A stretch of DNA of 64,000 nucleotides from NCBI RefSeq assembly GCF_006175995.1, contig NZ_VDMB01000012.1:52573-116572 (forward strand), given 5' to 3'. Both the position numbers and the translations under genes were made by a program. Below the pieces are notes generated by a model, which did no database searches, was not told where the DNA came from, and saw only the letters and a program-made list of their open reading frames with translations. Of the stretch, positions 1 to 8,615 are shown piece by piece. The stretch is from Desulfobotulus mexicanus. GTDB taxonomy: Bacteria > Desulfobacterota > Desulfobacteria > Desulfobacterales > ASO4-4. The stretch's first letter is position 1, and each line of letters begins with the position of its first letter.

Positions 1-136
1 TCAAAGGTTGGGCAAGCTCTGCCAGCTGATGCTGACCCGAATGGCTTAGATCTCTGGTTTCCGCAAGATAACACTTTATCACATCCGGGCCTTTAAAAAG
101 CTGAATCCAGTGAGTGAAAACCTCATGATCTGATCC
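1..136 (-). pseudogene. Fragment of an IS200/REP-type (RAYT-like) transposase
   Basis: Reverse translation gives GSDHEVFTHWIQLFKGPDV, then about 26 more residues ending in a stop at the window edge. The same stretch recurs at 5465-5714 with about 75% identity by eye. The motif order matches the middle of transposases of the IS200-like/REP-associated tyrosine transposase group, which continue into a WFMR-LNE-ARxAN segment. Only about 45 residues are left and no catalytic histidines or tyrosine are visible, so this is a dead remnant. The family call is from remembered family resemblance. Confidence 0.55.
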
Positions 137-332
137 GGTCTGGCCGGTCACAGCACGGCCCATAACCCGGAAGGGGCTGCCCCTTACCTGGCATGCCGTC
201 TATCTGACCCGCAGCAACATTCCTGTTTATCAGCAGGAATTTATCAGGAGCATCAGCCGTTTAAATGTCACTGAAGAGGGATCTGCGGTGGTGCATCTGT
301 CGCAGATGCATGGCTGTTGAAAAGGAAAAAAC
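137..332 (+). other. Gene-free leader with a possible C-terminal coding remnant
   Basis: No intact gene is seen. One plus-strand frame is open from about 142 to the stop near 320 and reads like a real protein tail (about 59 residues, ending HLSQMHGC), with no start in this frame. I do not recognise the family. The last 20 bases carry a GGA-type ribosome binding site for the gene starting at 333. Confidence 0.25.
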
Positions 333-878
333 ATGAAAAAAATAATGGTTGTTTTCCTGTTTACGGTCTTTTTTTATGGTCCGGCTGGAGCAGGACTGAT
401 AGCTGGAAAATATAAAGATAACGGGGATGGAACAGTCACAGACGCGGAAACGAATCTTCAGTGGATGCGATGCAGTTTAGGGCAGGTCTGGGATGGCAGT
501 GCCTGCACGGGTGAAGCAAAGGTGTTTAATTGGAATCATGCTCTGGCAGCTGCCAGCTCCCATCATTTTGCAGGAAAAGCGGACTGGCGTGTACCTGCCA
601 TCGAAGAACTGAACACCCTTGTATATTGCAGTTCAGGCAAGCGAAATGTCTGGCAACCGGGGAAAAGTGGAGGGGCCTGTGATGAAGATTACCAGCAGCC
701 CACAATTCATACAGATGCTTTTCCCGGTGCCCCTGCAGAAATTTTTTGGTCTTCTACGACCAATACCAACTACAGATACGCTGCGTGGTGCCTCCCTTTT
801 TTCAATGGCAGCGTTTCCTATGATTCCAGAGGTGCACGTGCTATGGTGCGCCTTGTGCGTGCCGGGCGCAGCCTCTGA
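333..878 (+). CDS. Secreted DUF1566 (Lcl C-terminal-type) domain protein
   Basis: The protein has 181 aa. It starts with a signal peptide (MKK, hydrophobic core, cut near residue 20, AGA). The rest is one DUF1566/Lcl C-terminal domain: DNGDGTVTDAETNLQWMRC near residues 30-48, the WRVPAIEELNTL core near 91-102, and IFWSST followed by a C-terminal AMVRLVR. These domains have a lectin-like fold and are common in exported or surface proteins of deltaproteobacteria; the function is unknown. Paired cysteines fit a periplasmic or extracellular location. A GGA Shine-Dalgarno sits 7 bases before the ATG. It stands alone between a transposase remnant and a convergent chemoreceptor gene. Confidence 0.8.
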   Translation: MKKIMVVFLFTVFFYGPAGAGLIAGKYKDNGDGTVTDAETNLQWMRCSLGQVWDGSACTGEAKVFNWNHALAAASSHHFAGKADWRVPAIEELNTLVYCSSGKRNVWQPGKSGGACDEDYQQPTIHTDAFPGAPAEIFWSSTTNTNYRYAAWCLPFFNGSVSYDSRGARAMVRLVRAGRSL

Positions 879-1034
879 CCATTCAGCCCAAACAGGATCA
901 TGGTTTTTATGCCCCTGTTTTATGTAGGAATACCCTTTATGGGTGTCCGCTAACATGCGTAAAACCTGGTCATATATTTTCCATTTTATGCTTCGGCTGG
1001 AGGAGGACGTCATCAGCAGACCTGCTCTTTTTTT

Positions 1035-2996
1035 TTAGACTTTGAACTGGGATACAAGTTCCCTTAAATGCCCTGCCAGTCTGGAAAGCTCGACCGCACT
1101 TTCTTCTACCTTCTGGCCTCCAGCCTTAAGTTCCGCTGCTGTCTCATCGACATCCCGGATATCTTCTGCCATGGTTTCCGATGAAGAGGCAATTTCAGAA
1201 ACCCGTTCATTGGCATCCTGCATTCCGGTCGAGGCCTGTGCAATGTTTTCAGCCACTTCACGGGTAACTGCCGTTTGCTGTTCAATGGCGGCTGCGATAC
1301 TGGCAACAACTTCACTGACCTCTGAAATCACACTGGTAATTTTTTCTATATCTGCAATGGCTGTGGCAGAAGATGTCTGCACCCCGCTTATTTTTGATTT
1401 TATATCTTCTGTCGCAGCAGCCGTCTGATTTGCCAACTCCTTAATTTCGCCTGCAACTACGGCAAATCCTTTGCCAGCTTCACCGGCTCTGGCCGCCTCT
1501 ATGGTGGCATTGAGGGCCAGCAGATTGGTCTGGGAAGAGATGTTGGTTATGGTCTCGCTAACCTGATCGATTTCCCGGGCTGCCTGACCAAATTCATGCA
1601 TCAGGGCAGAAACGGATGCTGCCTGAATACCCGCCTGATGGCTTATGGCCCTTGCCTTTTCTGAACCCGAAGCAATTTCTCCGATGGTGGCACTCATCTC
1701 TTCGGTGGCACTGGCCACAGATGTGAGATTGGTGCTGGTTTCTTCCATGCTGGCCGCAACGGCCGTTGTGTTCAGGCGGGATTCTTCCGCAGCTCTGGCT
1801 GCAGTCGAGGTTTTTGCCGACATGGACTGCACGCCCTGTGTGGTCTGGGTACTTATGGCGGAAAGGCCGGATGCTGAAGATGCAAGGGTTTGAATATTAT
1901 CACCGATCATAGTGACAAGAGACTGAATTTTTTCTACAAAGGCATTGAAGTACGCAGCAAGTTCACCAATCTCATCTTTTGTGGACACACTGAGTCGCCG
2001 GGTCAGGTCACCTTCTCCTTCGGCAATATCCTTCAGCATACTCACCACTTCACGAATGGGGGATACAATGGTTCTGCTGAAAAAAAAGGCCGCAATACAG
2101 CCCAGAAAGATAAAGCCTGAGGAAAACAGCAGAAAGCGGAGCCGCATGGCATGGATATCCGCAAAGACCTCATTCTTCAACGCACCAACCGTAATGAACC
2201 AGTTGGTCCCTTCAATGGGAACAAAACCGAAAAGTCGATTTTCTCCCATAAAATGATATTCATCAAAACCACGCTCCCCTCTGACCATTCGCTGCATCAT
2301 TTCTGATACGCGCCGATACTGGGGATTGCTTTTTCCCTCTTCAAGGAAGTTGCGGGACTCCATTACAAAATCCCGGTTGTTGTGGGCAATCATTGCTCCC
2401 TTGTCATTGATAATATAGGAGTATCCTTTTTCACCATACTTGATGTCACCTGAAATACGGGATAGTACATTGCCGTCCAGTCTTGCAATGAGAACGGCCA
2501 CAATCCTGCGGTTGTTATCCCGTACAGGGCTTGCCATCATCATAACAGGCTCATTGATAACCCGGCTGATGATAAGGTCGGATATAACTGTTTTACCAGT
2601 AAAGGCAGCTTTTACATAGCTGCGGTCGCCCAGCTCTGCCGTAGCACCATCCGGATAACGTGCCAGACCATCTGGTGTGACAATTCCCATGGTCATGTAT
2701 CCGAGGCGGCGGGCTTCGTTTTCCATAACCACCTGCTGTTCTTCCCAGTTCATCTCCCGGATTACCCGCCGCTGGGCAACACTTTCTATGCCCAGAATAT
2801 AGCTGTCCAGCTGGACTCGGATATATTTGGCACCTTCTTCTGCAATGACGGTCAGGGATGATTCAGTGGTATTCTGGAGAGTCTGATAGGCAGCCCGGTA
2901 GGAAAAAAAGCCCATGCCGGTACAAATCATAAGCAGCAGGGCTGTAACGCCTGTCATAAGCTTAGCACCAATGCTCATTCGATTAAGCTGAACCAT
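1035..2996 (-). CDS. Methyl-accepting chemotaxis protein with periplasmic Cache domain
   Basis: The protein has 653 aa. A first membrane helix lies at about residues 10-30. A periplasmic sensor of about 250 residues has double-Cache features ([16 protein letters not shown], then [15 protein letters not shown]). A second membrane helix lies near 285-308, followed by a HAMP segment ([23 protein letters not shown]). The long signalling coiled coil has the conserved hairpin tip ([20 protein letters not shown]) near residue 495. It should bind a small ligand outside and control CheA inside. GGAG is 8 bases before the ATG. No che or flagellar genes are in this window, so its array partners lie elsewhere. 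Confidence 0.95.
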   Translation of the reverse strand: MVQLNRMSIGAKLMTGVTALLLMICTGMGFFSYRAAYQTLQNTTESSLTVIAEEGAKYIRVQLDSYILGIESVAQRRVIREMNWEEQQVVMENEARRLGYMTMGIVTPDGLARYPDGATAELGDRSYVKAAFTGKTVISDLIISRVINEPVMMMASPVRDNNRRIVAVLIARLDGNVLSRISGDIKYGEKGYSYIINDKGAMIAHNNRDFVMESRNFLEEGKSNPQYRRVSEMMQRMVRGERGFDEYHFMGENRLFGFVPIEGTNWFITVGALKNEVFADIHAMRLRFLLFSSGFIFLGCIAAFFFSRTIVSPIREVVSMLKDIAEGEGDLTRRLSVSTKDEIGELAAYFNAFVEKIQSLVTMIGDNIQTLASSASGLSAISTQTTQGVQSMSAKTSTAARAAEESRLNTTAVAASMEETSTNLTSVASATEEMSATIGEIASGSEKARAISHQAGIQAASVSALMHEFGQAAREIDQVSETITNISSQTNLLALNATIEAARAGEAGKGFAVVAGEIKELANQTAAATEDIKSKISGVQTSSATAIADIEKITSVISEVSEVVASIAAAIEQQTAVTREVAENIAQASTGMQDANERVSEIASSSETMAEDIRDVDETAAELKAGGQKVEESAVELSRLAGHLRELVSQFKV

Positions 2997-3144
2997 ATTT
3001 TATTCTCCTTTTATAAACAGTGTCTGCCACATTAAAATATCCGCTTATAGCAGACCTGACAACAATCTGGTCTGCAAGCTGTTGCTGAGACAGGGTAGTA
3101 GTTAGACTCTGTAATATAGCTTGAATTTCAATTGATTACAATCA

Positions 3145-3936
3145 TCATTCAGAAACTCTCGGTTTTCCTGCCGGACAGACATATTCACACAGCCTGCAAT
3201 ATTTTACCAAAGGTTCCTTGTCGTCCTTGCCCTCAGAGCTTTCGTTCAGGTCTTTTTCCATCCTTATGCTACAGAGATCCCTGTTGTAAGTGCCATCCCT
3301 TCCGGGCAGGGAGTCAGAAAATTCAAAGGTGCTGAAAATGGCAGATTTTTCGCTTATCGCATTTTCCGGGCAAATTTTTCTGCAATAAACCTTACAGTCA
3401 GCACAGGGATCAAAGGCAACAGGTCCGGTTGGGGAAAGCTCAGCATCTAAACCTAATGCCCTGAGTCGAATTCTGGGACCATGGGACGGAGTTACCAGCA
3501 TATTATTTTTTCCAATACACCCAAGCCCTGCCAGCACCGCAGCATCTTTGAGGAAAATCCCTCCTTTTTCGATAAAATAATGGAGCTTTGTGGTCTTTAT
3601 TTTCAAGGTGTTTTCAATTTCCTGGCTTGTCCGTTTTATGATGTCAATCAAAATACGGTTACCGGATGTTCCTCTGCCATCCCACCAGTCAAGTTCAGGC
3701 TTGTCCTGAGGATGTGAAAGTCCAATCACGAGTACGGATTTTACAGAATCAGGCCAGGAGAATAATTTATTATCAGGACTATCATTCTCATCGATAATAC
3801 CTGCTCCTGAGTAGTCCCCCATTTTATTATATATGGTGTGGGACGCCGATTTTTTAATGTCTTCCATCCTTGCTATACCGGCAAGGGAGGCTCCGTTTTC
3901 CATGGCCCTTTCAATAATATCCTTTCCAATATCCAT
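3145..3936 (-). CDS. QueG-like double 4Fe-4S cluster protein
   Basis: About 263 aa. It resembles epoxyqueuosine reductase paralogues: a central GLGCIGKNNMLVTPSHGPR loop near residue 140 and two ferredoxin-type clusters at the C-terminus (CADCKVYCRKICP, then CRLCEYVCP with an upstream Cys). True QueG is longer (about 350 aa) and cobalamin-dependent. This shorter form is common as uncharacterised paralogues in sulfate reducers, so a queuosine role is not certain. I place the start at 3936 (MDIGKD), because AGGAG lies 10 bases upstream; the open frame extends to 4020 but those residues look non-coding. It is a single gene, divergent from the EAL/HDOD gene. Confidence 0.75.
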   Translation of the reverse strand: MDIGKDIIERAMENGASLAGIARMEDIKKSASHTIYNKMGDYSGAGIIDENDSPDNKLFSWPDSVKSVLVIGLSHPQDKPELDWWDGRGTSGNRILIDIIKRTSQEIENTLKIKTTKLHYFIEKGGIFLKDAAVLAGLGCIGKNNMLVTPSHGPRIRLRALGLDAELSPTGPVAFDPCADCKVYCRKICPENAISEKSAIFSTFEFSDSLPGRDGTYNRDLCSIRMEKDLNESSEGKDDKEPLVKYCRLCEYVCPAGKPRVSE

Positions 3937-4204
3937 TGCTTGCATTCTCCTGCTTTTGTAAAAAAAGAAGTGGGTCTTCTGTGGTGATGTTGCTGTCACT
4001 TCAGGACAGCAAAATGGCAAGGCTCATCACTGGTAACCCTAAGAAGCAGATGACAAAAAGAAACCGTACTGCTATATGGTCAAACTGGTATATTTTTACA
4101 GTGCATGATCTCTGCGTTTACGCATCACAGCTAGAAGCCATATCCGATTTTCAGGTTTTTTTCCAGACAGCGGGACCAAAGATCCCTCCTATGATGAGGC
4201 AGCC

Positions 4205-5416
4205 ATGGAAACCTTTATTGCAAGACAACCCATATTCAATACCCAAAAACAGATTGTGGCCTTTGAGCTGCTTTTCCGCAACGGCATGGACAATGCCATG
4301 CCCGAAATGGACGGAGATCAGGCTTCCTATCAGCTCATTGCCAACAGCTTCATGGATATCGGCATTCAGACCCTGACCGAAGGCAAAAGGGCTTTTATTA
4401 ATTTCACGGAAAATCTGCTGCTGGAAAAAGTCCCCCTGATGCTGCCCCCAAAGGATACTGTGGTGGAAATCTTAGAAACCGTAAGACCTACGCCGGAAGT
4501 TATTCAGGCATGCAGGGAAATAGCGGCCAAGGGCTATGTGATGGCTCTGGATGATTTCATCTATACACCGGAATGGAAAGAGCTGACTGACATTGCCCGT
4601 ATCATCAAAATTGATTTTCTAAATACACCCCTTACAAAAATCAAAGAATGTATGGCAATAGAAACAAAGGTCAAACCCGTTTTTCTTGCGACGAAGGTGG
4701 AAACCCATGAGCAGTTTGATACGGCTGTTTCCATGGGATTTATCCTTTTTCAGGGATATTTTTTCAGCAAACCGGAAATTATCCGGGGCCGTCAGATTCA
4801 GGGGCAATACCTCAACCTCCTTCAGATCACTGCGGAAAGTGCCATGCCGGATATGGATTTAGACCGCATGGAAGACCTGATTCACAGGGATGTGGGCATT
4901 GCCTATGACCTTTTACGCTATATCAATTCTGCCTATTTCAAGTGCAGAAACGAAATATCGTCCATCCGAGACGCCCTTATGATGCTGGGAACCGATGAAG
5001 TCCGCCGTTTTATCGCCATCCTTACCCTTACTAAAATATGCAGCAACAAGCCCGAGGCCTTGATGAAGGCCTCCTGCATCAGGGGAAGGTTCTGTGAGCG
5101 CATGGGAGCGGCAACGGAAACCCCCGGACTTTCCAGCCAGCTTTTCACCCTTGGCATGTTTTCCCTGCTTGATGCCCTCCTTGATGAATCCATGGAAAAA
5201 ATCCTTGGCGAGATCTCCCTTTCAAAGGATATTGAAAAGGCCCTTTTGGAAAAAACAGGACCCCTTTATCCCTTTCTCAGTCTGGCCGAGGCCTATGAGA
5301 AGGGTGAGTGGGATCAGGTTCCCAAGGCCCTTGCCGCCATAAAGCTTCCGGAAACCATTATTCCGGGGCTTTATCTGGAAGCCTGTGAGTGGAGCAGGAA
5401 TCTGACCTCAGCTTAA
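4205..5416 (+). CDS. EAL/HDOD signalling protein (YuxH-type)
   Basis: The protein has 403 aa. Residues about 1-195 form a reduced EAL-like domain beginning FIARQPIFNTQKQIVAFELL, typical of the YuxH group. These usually lack a full set of metal ligands and are often not active c-di-GMP phosphodiesterases. Residues about 200-395 are an HDOD domain (LLRYINSAYFKCRNEISSIR, then DALMMLGTDEVRRF). Such proteins link second-messenger or stress input to motility or the cell cycle. A GAGG motif precedes the ATG at 4205. The 268 bases upstream hold no gene I can recognise. Confidence 0.88.
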   Translation: METFIARQPIFNTQKQIVAFELLFRNGMDNAMPEMDGDQASYQLIANSFMDIGIQTLTEGKRAFINFTENLLLEKVPLMLPPKDTVVEILETVRPTPEVIQACREIAAKGYVMALDDFIYTPEWKELTDIARIIKIDFLNTPLTKIKECMAIETKVKPVFLATKVETHEQFDTAVSMGFILFQGYFFSKPEIIRGRQIQGQYLNLLQITAESAMPDMDLDRMEDLIHRDVGIAYDLLRYINSAYFKCRNEISSIRDALMMLGTDEVRRFIAILTLTKICSNKPEALMKASCIRGRFCERMGAATETPGLSSQLFTLGMFSLLDALLDESMEKILGEISLSKDIEKALLEKTGPLYPFLSLAEAYEKGEWDQVPKALAAIKLPETIIPGLYLEACEWSRNLTSA

Positions 5417-5464
5417 AAATTTCAGGGGAGGATAAGTCTCTGTTTTTTAATGGCCTGTGTAAAC

Positions 5465-5714
5465 TGCCTGAAATCCCTTCTTCCTGATTGGCTTTTCTTG
5501 CAACGGACTCATTGATCATACGCATGAACCATGTAACATCATAGAGGCGGTTTTGGTAGAAGCCAGCAAGCTCTGCCAACTGATGCTGATCCGAATGGCT
5601 CAGATCTCCGGCTTCCGCAAGGTAACGTCTTACCACATCCGGGCCTTTAAAAAGCTGAACCCAGCGGGTGAAAACCTTATGTTCTGATCCGGCAAGGACA
5701 CGGTCTTTATCCAC
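5465..5714 (-). pseudogene. Second RAYT-like transposase remnant
   Basis: Open to about 83 residues beginning MDKDRVLAGSEHK, with VFTRWVQLFKGPDVV and YDVTWFMRMINESVARKAN. The last part matches the conserved WFMR-x-LNE-x-IARxAN block that precedes the GRFWEGRFKSQ motif in this transposase family. Here the frame leaves the family after EEGISG and runs over the 3' end of the EAL/HDOD gene. N-terminal and C-terminal thirds are gone. It is a longer copy of the fragment at 1-136. Confidence 0.6.
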
Positions 5715-5724
5715 ACGCAGAATT

Positions 5725-5754
5725 ATATGGTTGCATATGGTTGCATATGGTTGC
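5725..5754. repeat. Three tandem 10-bp repeats
   Basis: The unit ATATGGTTGC occurs three times head to tail with no mismatch, between the transposase remnant and the AbiE promoter. It may be slippage debris or part of a regulatory region; the sequence does not say which. Confidence 0.8.
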
Positions 5755-5832
5755 CTCCATGGCTAAAGCTAGGTGCTTTACGGTTGTAATTTTTGATATT
5801 TAAAAAATTCGTCTTGATTTTTTGACTTGATT

Positions 5833-5878
5833 GGATAGTATCTACCTTACTTATAAATTTGTGGGGTAGATACTGTCC
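5833..5878 (+). promoter_or_regulatory. Palindromic operator/promoter of the AbiE operon
   Basis: Two 14-bp arms, GGATAGTATCTACC (5833-5846) and GGTAGATACTGTCC (5865-5878), form an inverted repeat with one mismatch and an 18-bp spacer. A TATAAA (5852-5857) lies between them, and the second arm ends at the base before the ATG at 5879. AbiEi antitoxins are known to bind inverted repeats in their own promoter and repress it, so this is the likely autoregulatory site. No strong Shine-Dalgarno exists apart from the GGGG inside the second arm. Confidence 0.75.
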
Positions 5879-6499
5879 ATGTCCAGAAAGAAAAATCGGG
5901 CCAGAGCCCAGGATAAAGCTAAAGAATTTATTCGCCAGAGTGGTGGGGTTATAAAAACATCCGATGCGCTTTTGGCCGGAATTCATCCCAGAGTATTTTA
6001 TCAGCTCCGTGATGCCGGAGACCTTGAGCAGATCTCAAGGGGAGTTTATCGGCTAACGGAGATGGAAGCCGTATCGAATCCCGATTTTGTCATTGTTGCT
6101 ATGAGAATTCCCAATTGTGTTATCAGCCTTGTTTCGGCACTGTCTTTTCACGAAATAACGACTCAGATCCCCCATGAAGTTTCTGTCGCAATACGAAAGG
6201 ACAGTAAAGCTCCGATAATTGATTATCCTCCCGTAAAATTTCATAAATTCTCCAGCGATTCCTTTCAGGCCGGAATAGAGGAACACCAGATTGACGGCAT
6301 CTTTGTGAAGGTTTACAGCCCGGAAAAAACACTGGCAGACTGCTTTAAGTTCCGCAATAAAATTGGAATGGATATCGTGCTTGAGGCTCTGAAGCTTTAT
6401 AAAACCAGAATGACGTTTGACCATAAAAAAATTATGGAGTATGCCAAAATTTGCAGGGTGGATAGGGTCATGCTCCCCTATCTTGAGGCAAGCATATGA
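5879..6499 (+). CDS. abiEi: Type IV antitoxin and autorepressor AbiEi
   Basis: The protein has 206 aa. The N-terminal winged-helix (residues about 10-60) has the AbiEi signature of a region like GGVIKTSDALLAGIHPRVFY followed by LEQISRGVYRLTE. The C-terminal domain includes ISLVSALSFHE and VYSPEKTLADCFKFRNKIG. It neutralises the AbiEii nucleotidyltransferase without stable complex formation and represses the operon. Its stop overlaps the start of abiEii by 4 bases (ATGA). The module is flanked by transposase and repeat debris, which fits recent acquisition. Confidence 0.9.
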   Translation: MSRKKNRARAQDKAKEFIRQSGGVIKTSDALLAGIHPRVFYQLRDAGDLEQISRGVYRLTEMEAVSNPDFVIVAMRIPNCVISLVSALSFHEITTQIPHEVSVAIRKDSKAPIIDYPPVKFHKFSSDSFQAGIEEHQIDGIFVKVYSPEKTLADCFKFRNKIGMDIVLEALKLYKTRMTFDHKKIMEYAKICRVDRVMLPYLEASI

Positions 6500-7386
6500 A
6501 ATCTTATCAAAATATCTCTGCTTCAGTAAGACAGCGCCTCCTTAACCGGTCGAAAGCAGACAATCGCTCATTTAATGAACTGCTCCAGTATTATGCTATG
6601 GAGCGTTTCCTGTATCGTCTGTCCCTATCATGCCACTCACAGGATTACATCCTGAAAGGGGCTCTTATGCTCAGGGCATGGAATGCTCCGGAGTTCAGGC
6701 CGACCATGGACATTGATATGCTTGGAAGAACCTGGAACCAAGAGAAAAATATCATCTCTCAGATCCGTAACATTCTTGCTGTGACGGTTGATCCTGACGG
6801 TCTGAGTTTTGATCCGGAATCAATTCTGGCTGAAAAAATAACCGAAGATGCTGATTATGAAGGAGTTCGGGTAAGATTTCGTGGTTTTTTGGGAACCGCC
6901 AGAATCACGATACAAATGGATATTGGTTTTGGAGATATCGTCTATCCGGAACCTGAGAGGGCAGAGCTTCCATGTATGCTGGATTTCCCTGCCCCATCCT
7001 TACTTTGTTACAGCCGGGAGAGTGCCATTGCTGAAAAGTTTGAGGCAATGATCAAGCTTGGGCACTTGAACAGCCGTATGAAAGATTTTTATGATATCTG
7101 GCTTTTGTCCCGTCAGTTTCAATTTGAACTCAGCAATCTTGCAGAGGCTGTAAAGCTTACGTTCGGACAGCGCAGGACGGAATTAAGACATCCTATAGAA
7201 GCTTTTTCTGCGCATTTTGGCTTATCACGGCAAACCATGTGGACCGCATTTTGTAAAAGATTGAAACAGGATCACGTGCCTGCATCTTTTCAGGGCATAA
7301 CGGCAGCAGTGGAATCGTTTTTAGATCCGGTCATTAAAGGTGTTTCGGACGACATTGTCTGGAAACCGGCAGGTCCTTGGTCATAA
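6496..7386 (+). CDS. abiEii: AbiEii/AbiGii family nucleotidyltransferase toxin
   Basis: The protein has 296 aa, a usual length for the family. The DNA polymerase beta-like core is visible: KGALMLRAW near residue 55, RPTMDIDMLGR near 70 with the paired Asp metal ligands, then a later KFEAMIKLGHLNSRMKDFYD block near 195-215 that carries the conserved Lys and Asp. Family members transfer nucleotides to targets such as tRNA and cause growth arrest or abortive infection. It is translationally coupled to abiEi. All the expected motifs are present, so the toxin is probably functional. Confidence 0.9.
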   Translation: MKSYQNISASVRQRLLNRSKADNRSFNELLQYYAMERFLYRLSLSCHSQDYILKGALMLRAWNAPEFRPTMDIDMLGRTWNQEKNIISQIRNILAVTVDPDGLSFDPESILAEKITEDADYEGVRVRFRGFLGTARITIQMDIGFGDIVYPEPERAELPCMLDFPAPSLLCYSRESAIAEKFEAMIKLGHLNSRMKDFYDIWLLSRQFQFELSNLAEAVKLTFGQRRTELRHPIEAFSAHFGLSRQTMWTAFCKRLKQDHVPASFQGITAAVESFLDPVIKGVSDDIVWKPAGPWS

Positions 7387-7724
7387 TTGCTTTTGCCAAA
7401 TAGCTTGCCATAAGTGGTCTTTTTTTTTCGGAAGGAAAGACACGACACCTCTGTGCAGAACTACGTGAGGAAACAACAAAGTGGGTGTCCTATGGTCGTA
7501 GAGACAGGCTCTTTTTAAAGTGCTTGGGAGTGGGTACCAAATAGTGTACGCTTTATCCGACTTTCAGGAATGTAAAGAACAAAGTGGGTGTCCTGTGGTT
7601 GTGTGGTTGTTGACGAGGCTTCAAAAAGATATCTTCAAGGCGTTTGAAGTCAAAGAGCCTGAGTAGGTATAAGAAAAGCCGGGATTTCAGGTCCTATGTG
7701 TGGTGATGGTGCTTCATTGGTGTC
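7387..7724. repeat. Gene-free repeat cluster with GGGTGTCC motifs
   Basis: No gene is seen in these 338 bases. A 25-bp direct repeat lies at 7475-7499 and 7578-7602 (core AACAAAGTGGGTGTCCT, 2 mismatches overall). A 14-bp repeat, ATGGTGCTTCATTG, lies at 7706-7719 and 7727-7740; the second copy encodes the last residues and stop of the RelA/SpoT gene. An insertion-sequence end is at 7545-7568. GGTGTCC is also found near 939, close to the other transposase remnant, so these may be leftovers of REP-type transposition. Confidence 0.7.
7545..7568 (-). mobile_element. Relict insertion-sequence terminus
   Basis: On the minus strand these 24 bases read CCTGAAAGTCGGATAAAGCG plus TACA. They match, with one change, positions 63732-63755 just upstream of the transposase gene at the window end. 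The shared word therefore looks like a terminal repeat of that element, left here as a solo end. No transposase accompanies it. Confidence 0.5.
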
Positions 7725-8615
7725 CTATGGTGCTTCATTGCCCAACAGTAATCTATGAAGAGCGTCAGGCATCAATTCCATAAGTTCTTCAGAAAAAATT
7801 TCAAAAAAATTTGTTAGATGGCATATATTGTCCATTGTAATTGGAAGGTTATGCGTTTGAGCATGTATTTTTAATAGCACAAATTGTCGATTTGACCGAA
7901 ACAGTTGTTTAGCGAGTTCTTGTTTCGTATTGAGCAAATTGATTAGCTCTTCAGAAAGGTGGGATCCTTGAAAATTAAGGCGAAATTTATTTCTTAGCAT
8001 TGATTCCCATTGTTTAAGTTTGTAGTGCTGCCAAGCTAAACTTTCGAATATTTTTACCATTGTCCATTCAGAGGTTTCTAATGATGCAAGGACCCCGTTT
8101 AGCATTCGACTTAAATTGTCAAACGATTCCCAGTCGTTTTTGCATTTATATCGTAGATCATGTTCAACCTCATGCCATCCTTCTGATAATATAGTTCTAA
8201 CTTGAACTTCAAATGTATTGTCGATGCAGTCAGTATTATAATAATTAGAAAGTGAAGTATCGTACTCAGTTGGGATAGAAAAAACCATGTTTAGTCGGGA
8301 AGGCCCAAAACTAAATACATCTGGTGCATCTTTCACAATTTCGATATTATTGAAATGTGATTTTAAAAGTGTAACAACTAAATCAACGTCATCAGGGAAA
8401 TATAGTGCTATTCTAATTCCGATAACATCTTGAATTAATTTTTTACCCTTTGAATATTTCCCTGGGTTTCGACTGATTTTATCCGCTACAGATTTATTTT
8501 GTTTGGACCGATAAAATACACGAAAAAGTAAACCAACTCCGTATAGAATGGATTCAATCTCTTGAGCTATTGATTTTGCAATTGATGATGTAGAATATAA
8601 ATTCATAGTATTCAC
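7725..8615 (-). CDS. RelA/SpoT-fold nucleotidyltransferase, probable effector toxin
   Basis: The protein has 296 aa (GTG start at 8615 overlapping the upstream stop as GTGA; an ATG at 8606 is an alternative). The synthetase fold shows in an R-x-K-x3-S-x3-K helix (YRSKQNKSVADKI, about residues 35-47), VIGIRIALYFPDD near 68, and FEVQVRTILSEGWHEVEHDL near 135-155, which carries the conserved E-x-Q-x-R-T. There is no HD hydrolase domain. The G-loop, normally GYxSxH, is degenerate (SRLNMVF), so the acceptor may not be GDP/GTP. Small RelA-fold toxins make ppApp-type alarmones or pyrophosphorylate tRNA. It is coupled to a NACHT NTPase, which suggests an activated effector. The C-terminal third is helical and unrecognised. 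Confidence 0.82.
   Translation of the reverse strand: MNTMNLYSTSSIAKSIAQEIESILYGVGLLFRVFYRSKQNKSVADKISRNPGKYSKGKKLIQDVIGIRIALYFPDDVDLVVTLLKSHFNNIEIVKDAPDVFSFGPSRLNMVFSIPTEYDTSLSNYYNTDCIDNTFEVQVRTILSEGWHEVEHDLRYKCKNDWESFDNLSRMLNGVLASLETSEWTMVKIFESLAWQHYKLKQWESMLRNKFRLNFQGSHLSEELINLLNTKQELAKQLFRSNRQFVLLKIHAQTHNLPITMDNICHLTNFFEIFSEELMELMPDALHRLLLGNEAP

Noticed and set aside
7387..7724. CRISPR array
   Set aside because: The direct repeats are only two copies each with unequal spacing and no cas genes. No CRISPR array is present in the window.
7740..7746. GCCCAAC inside the RelA/SpoT gene end as an attC arm
   Set aside because: It matches the arm at 36645-36651, but it lies within codons, has no hairpin core beside it, and a single 7-mer match is expected by chance at this scale.
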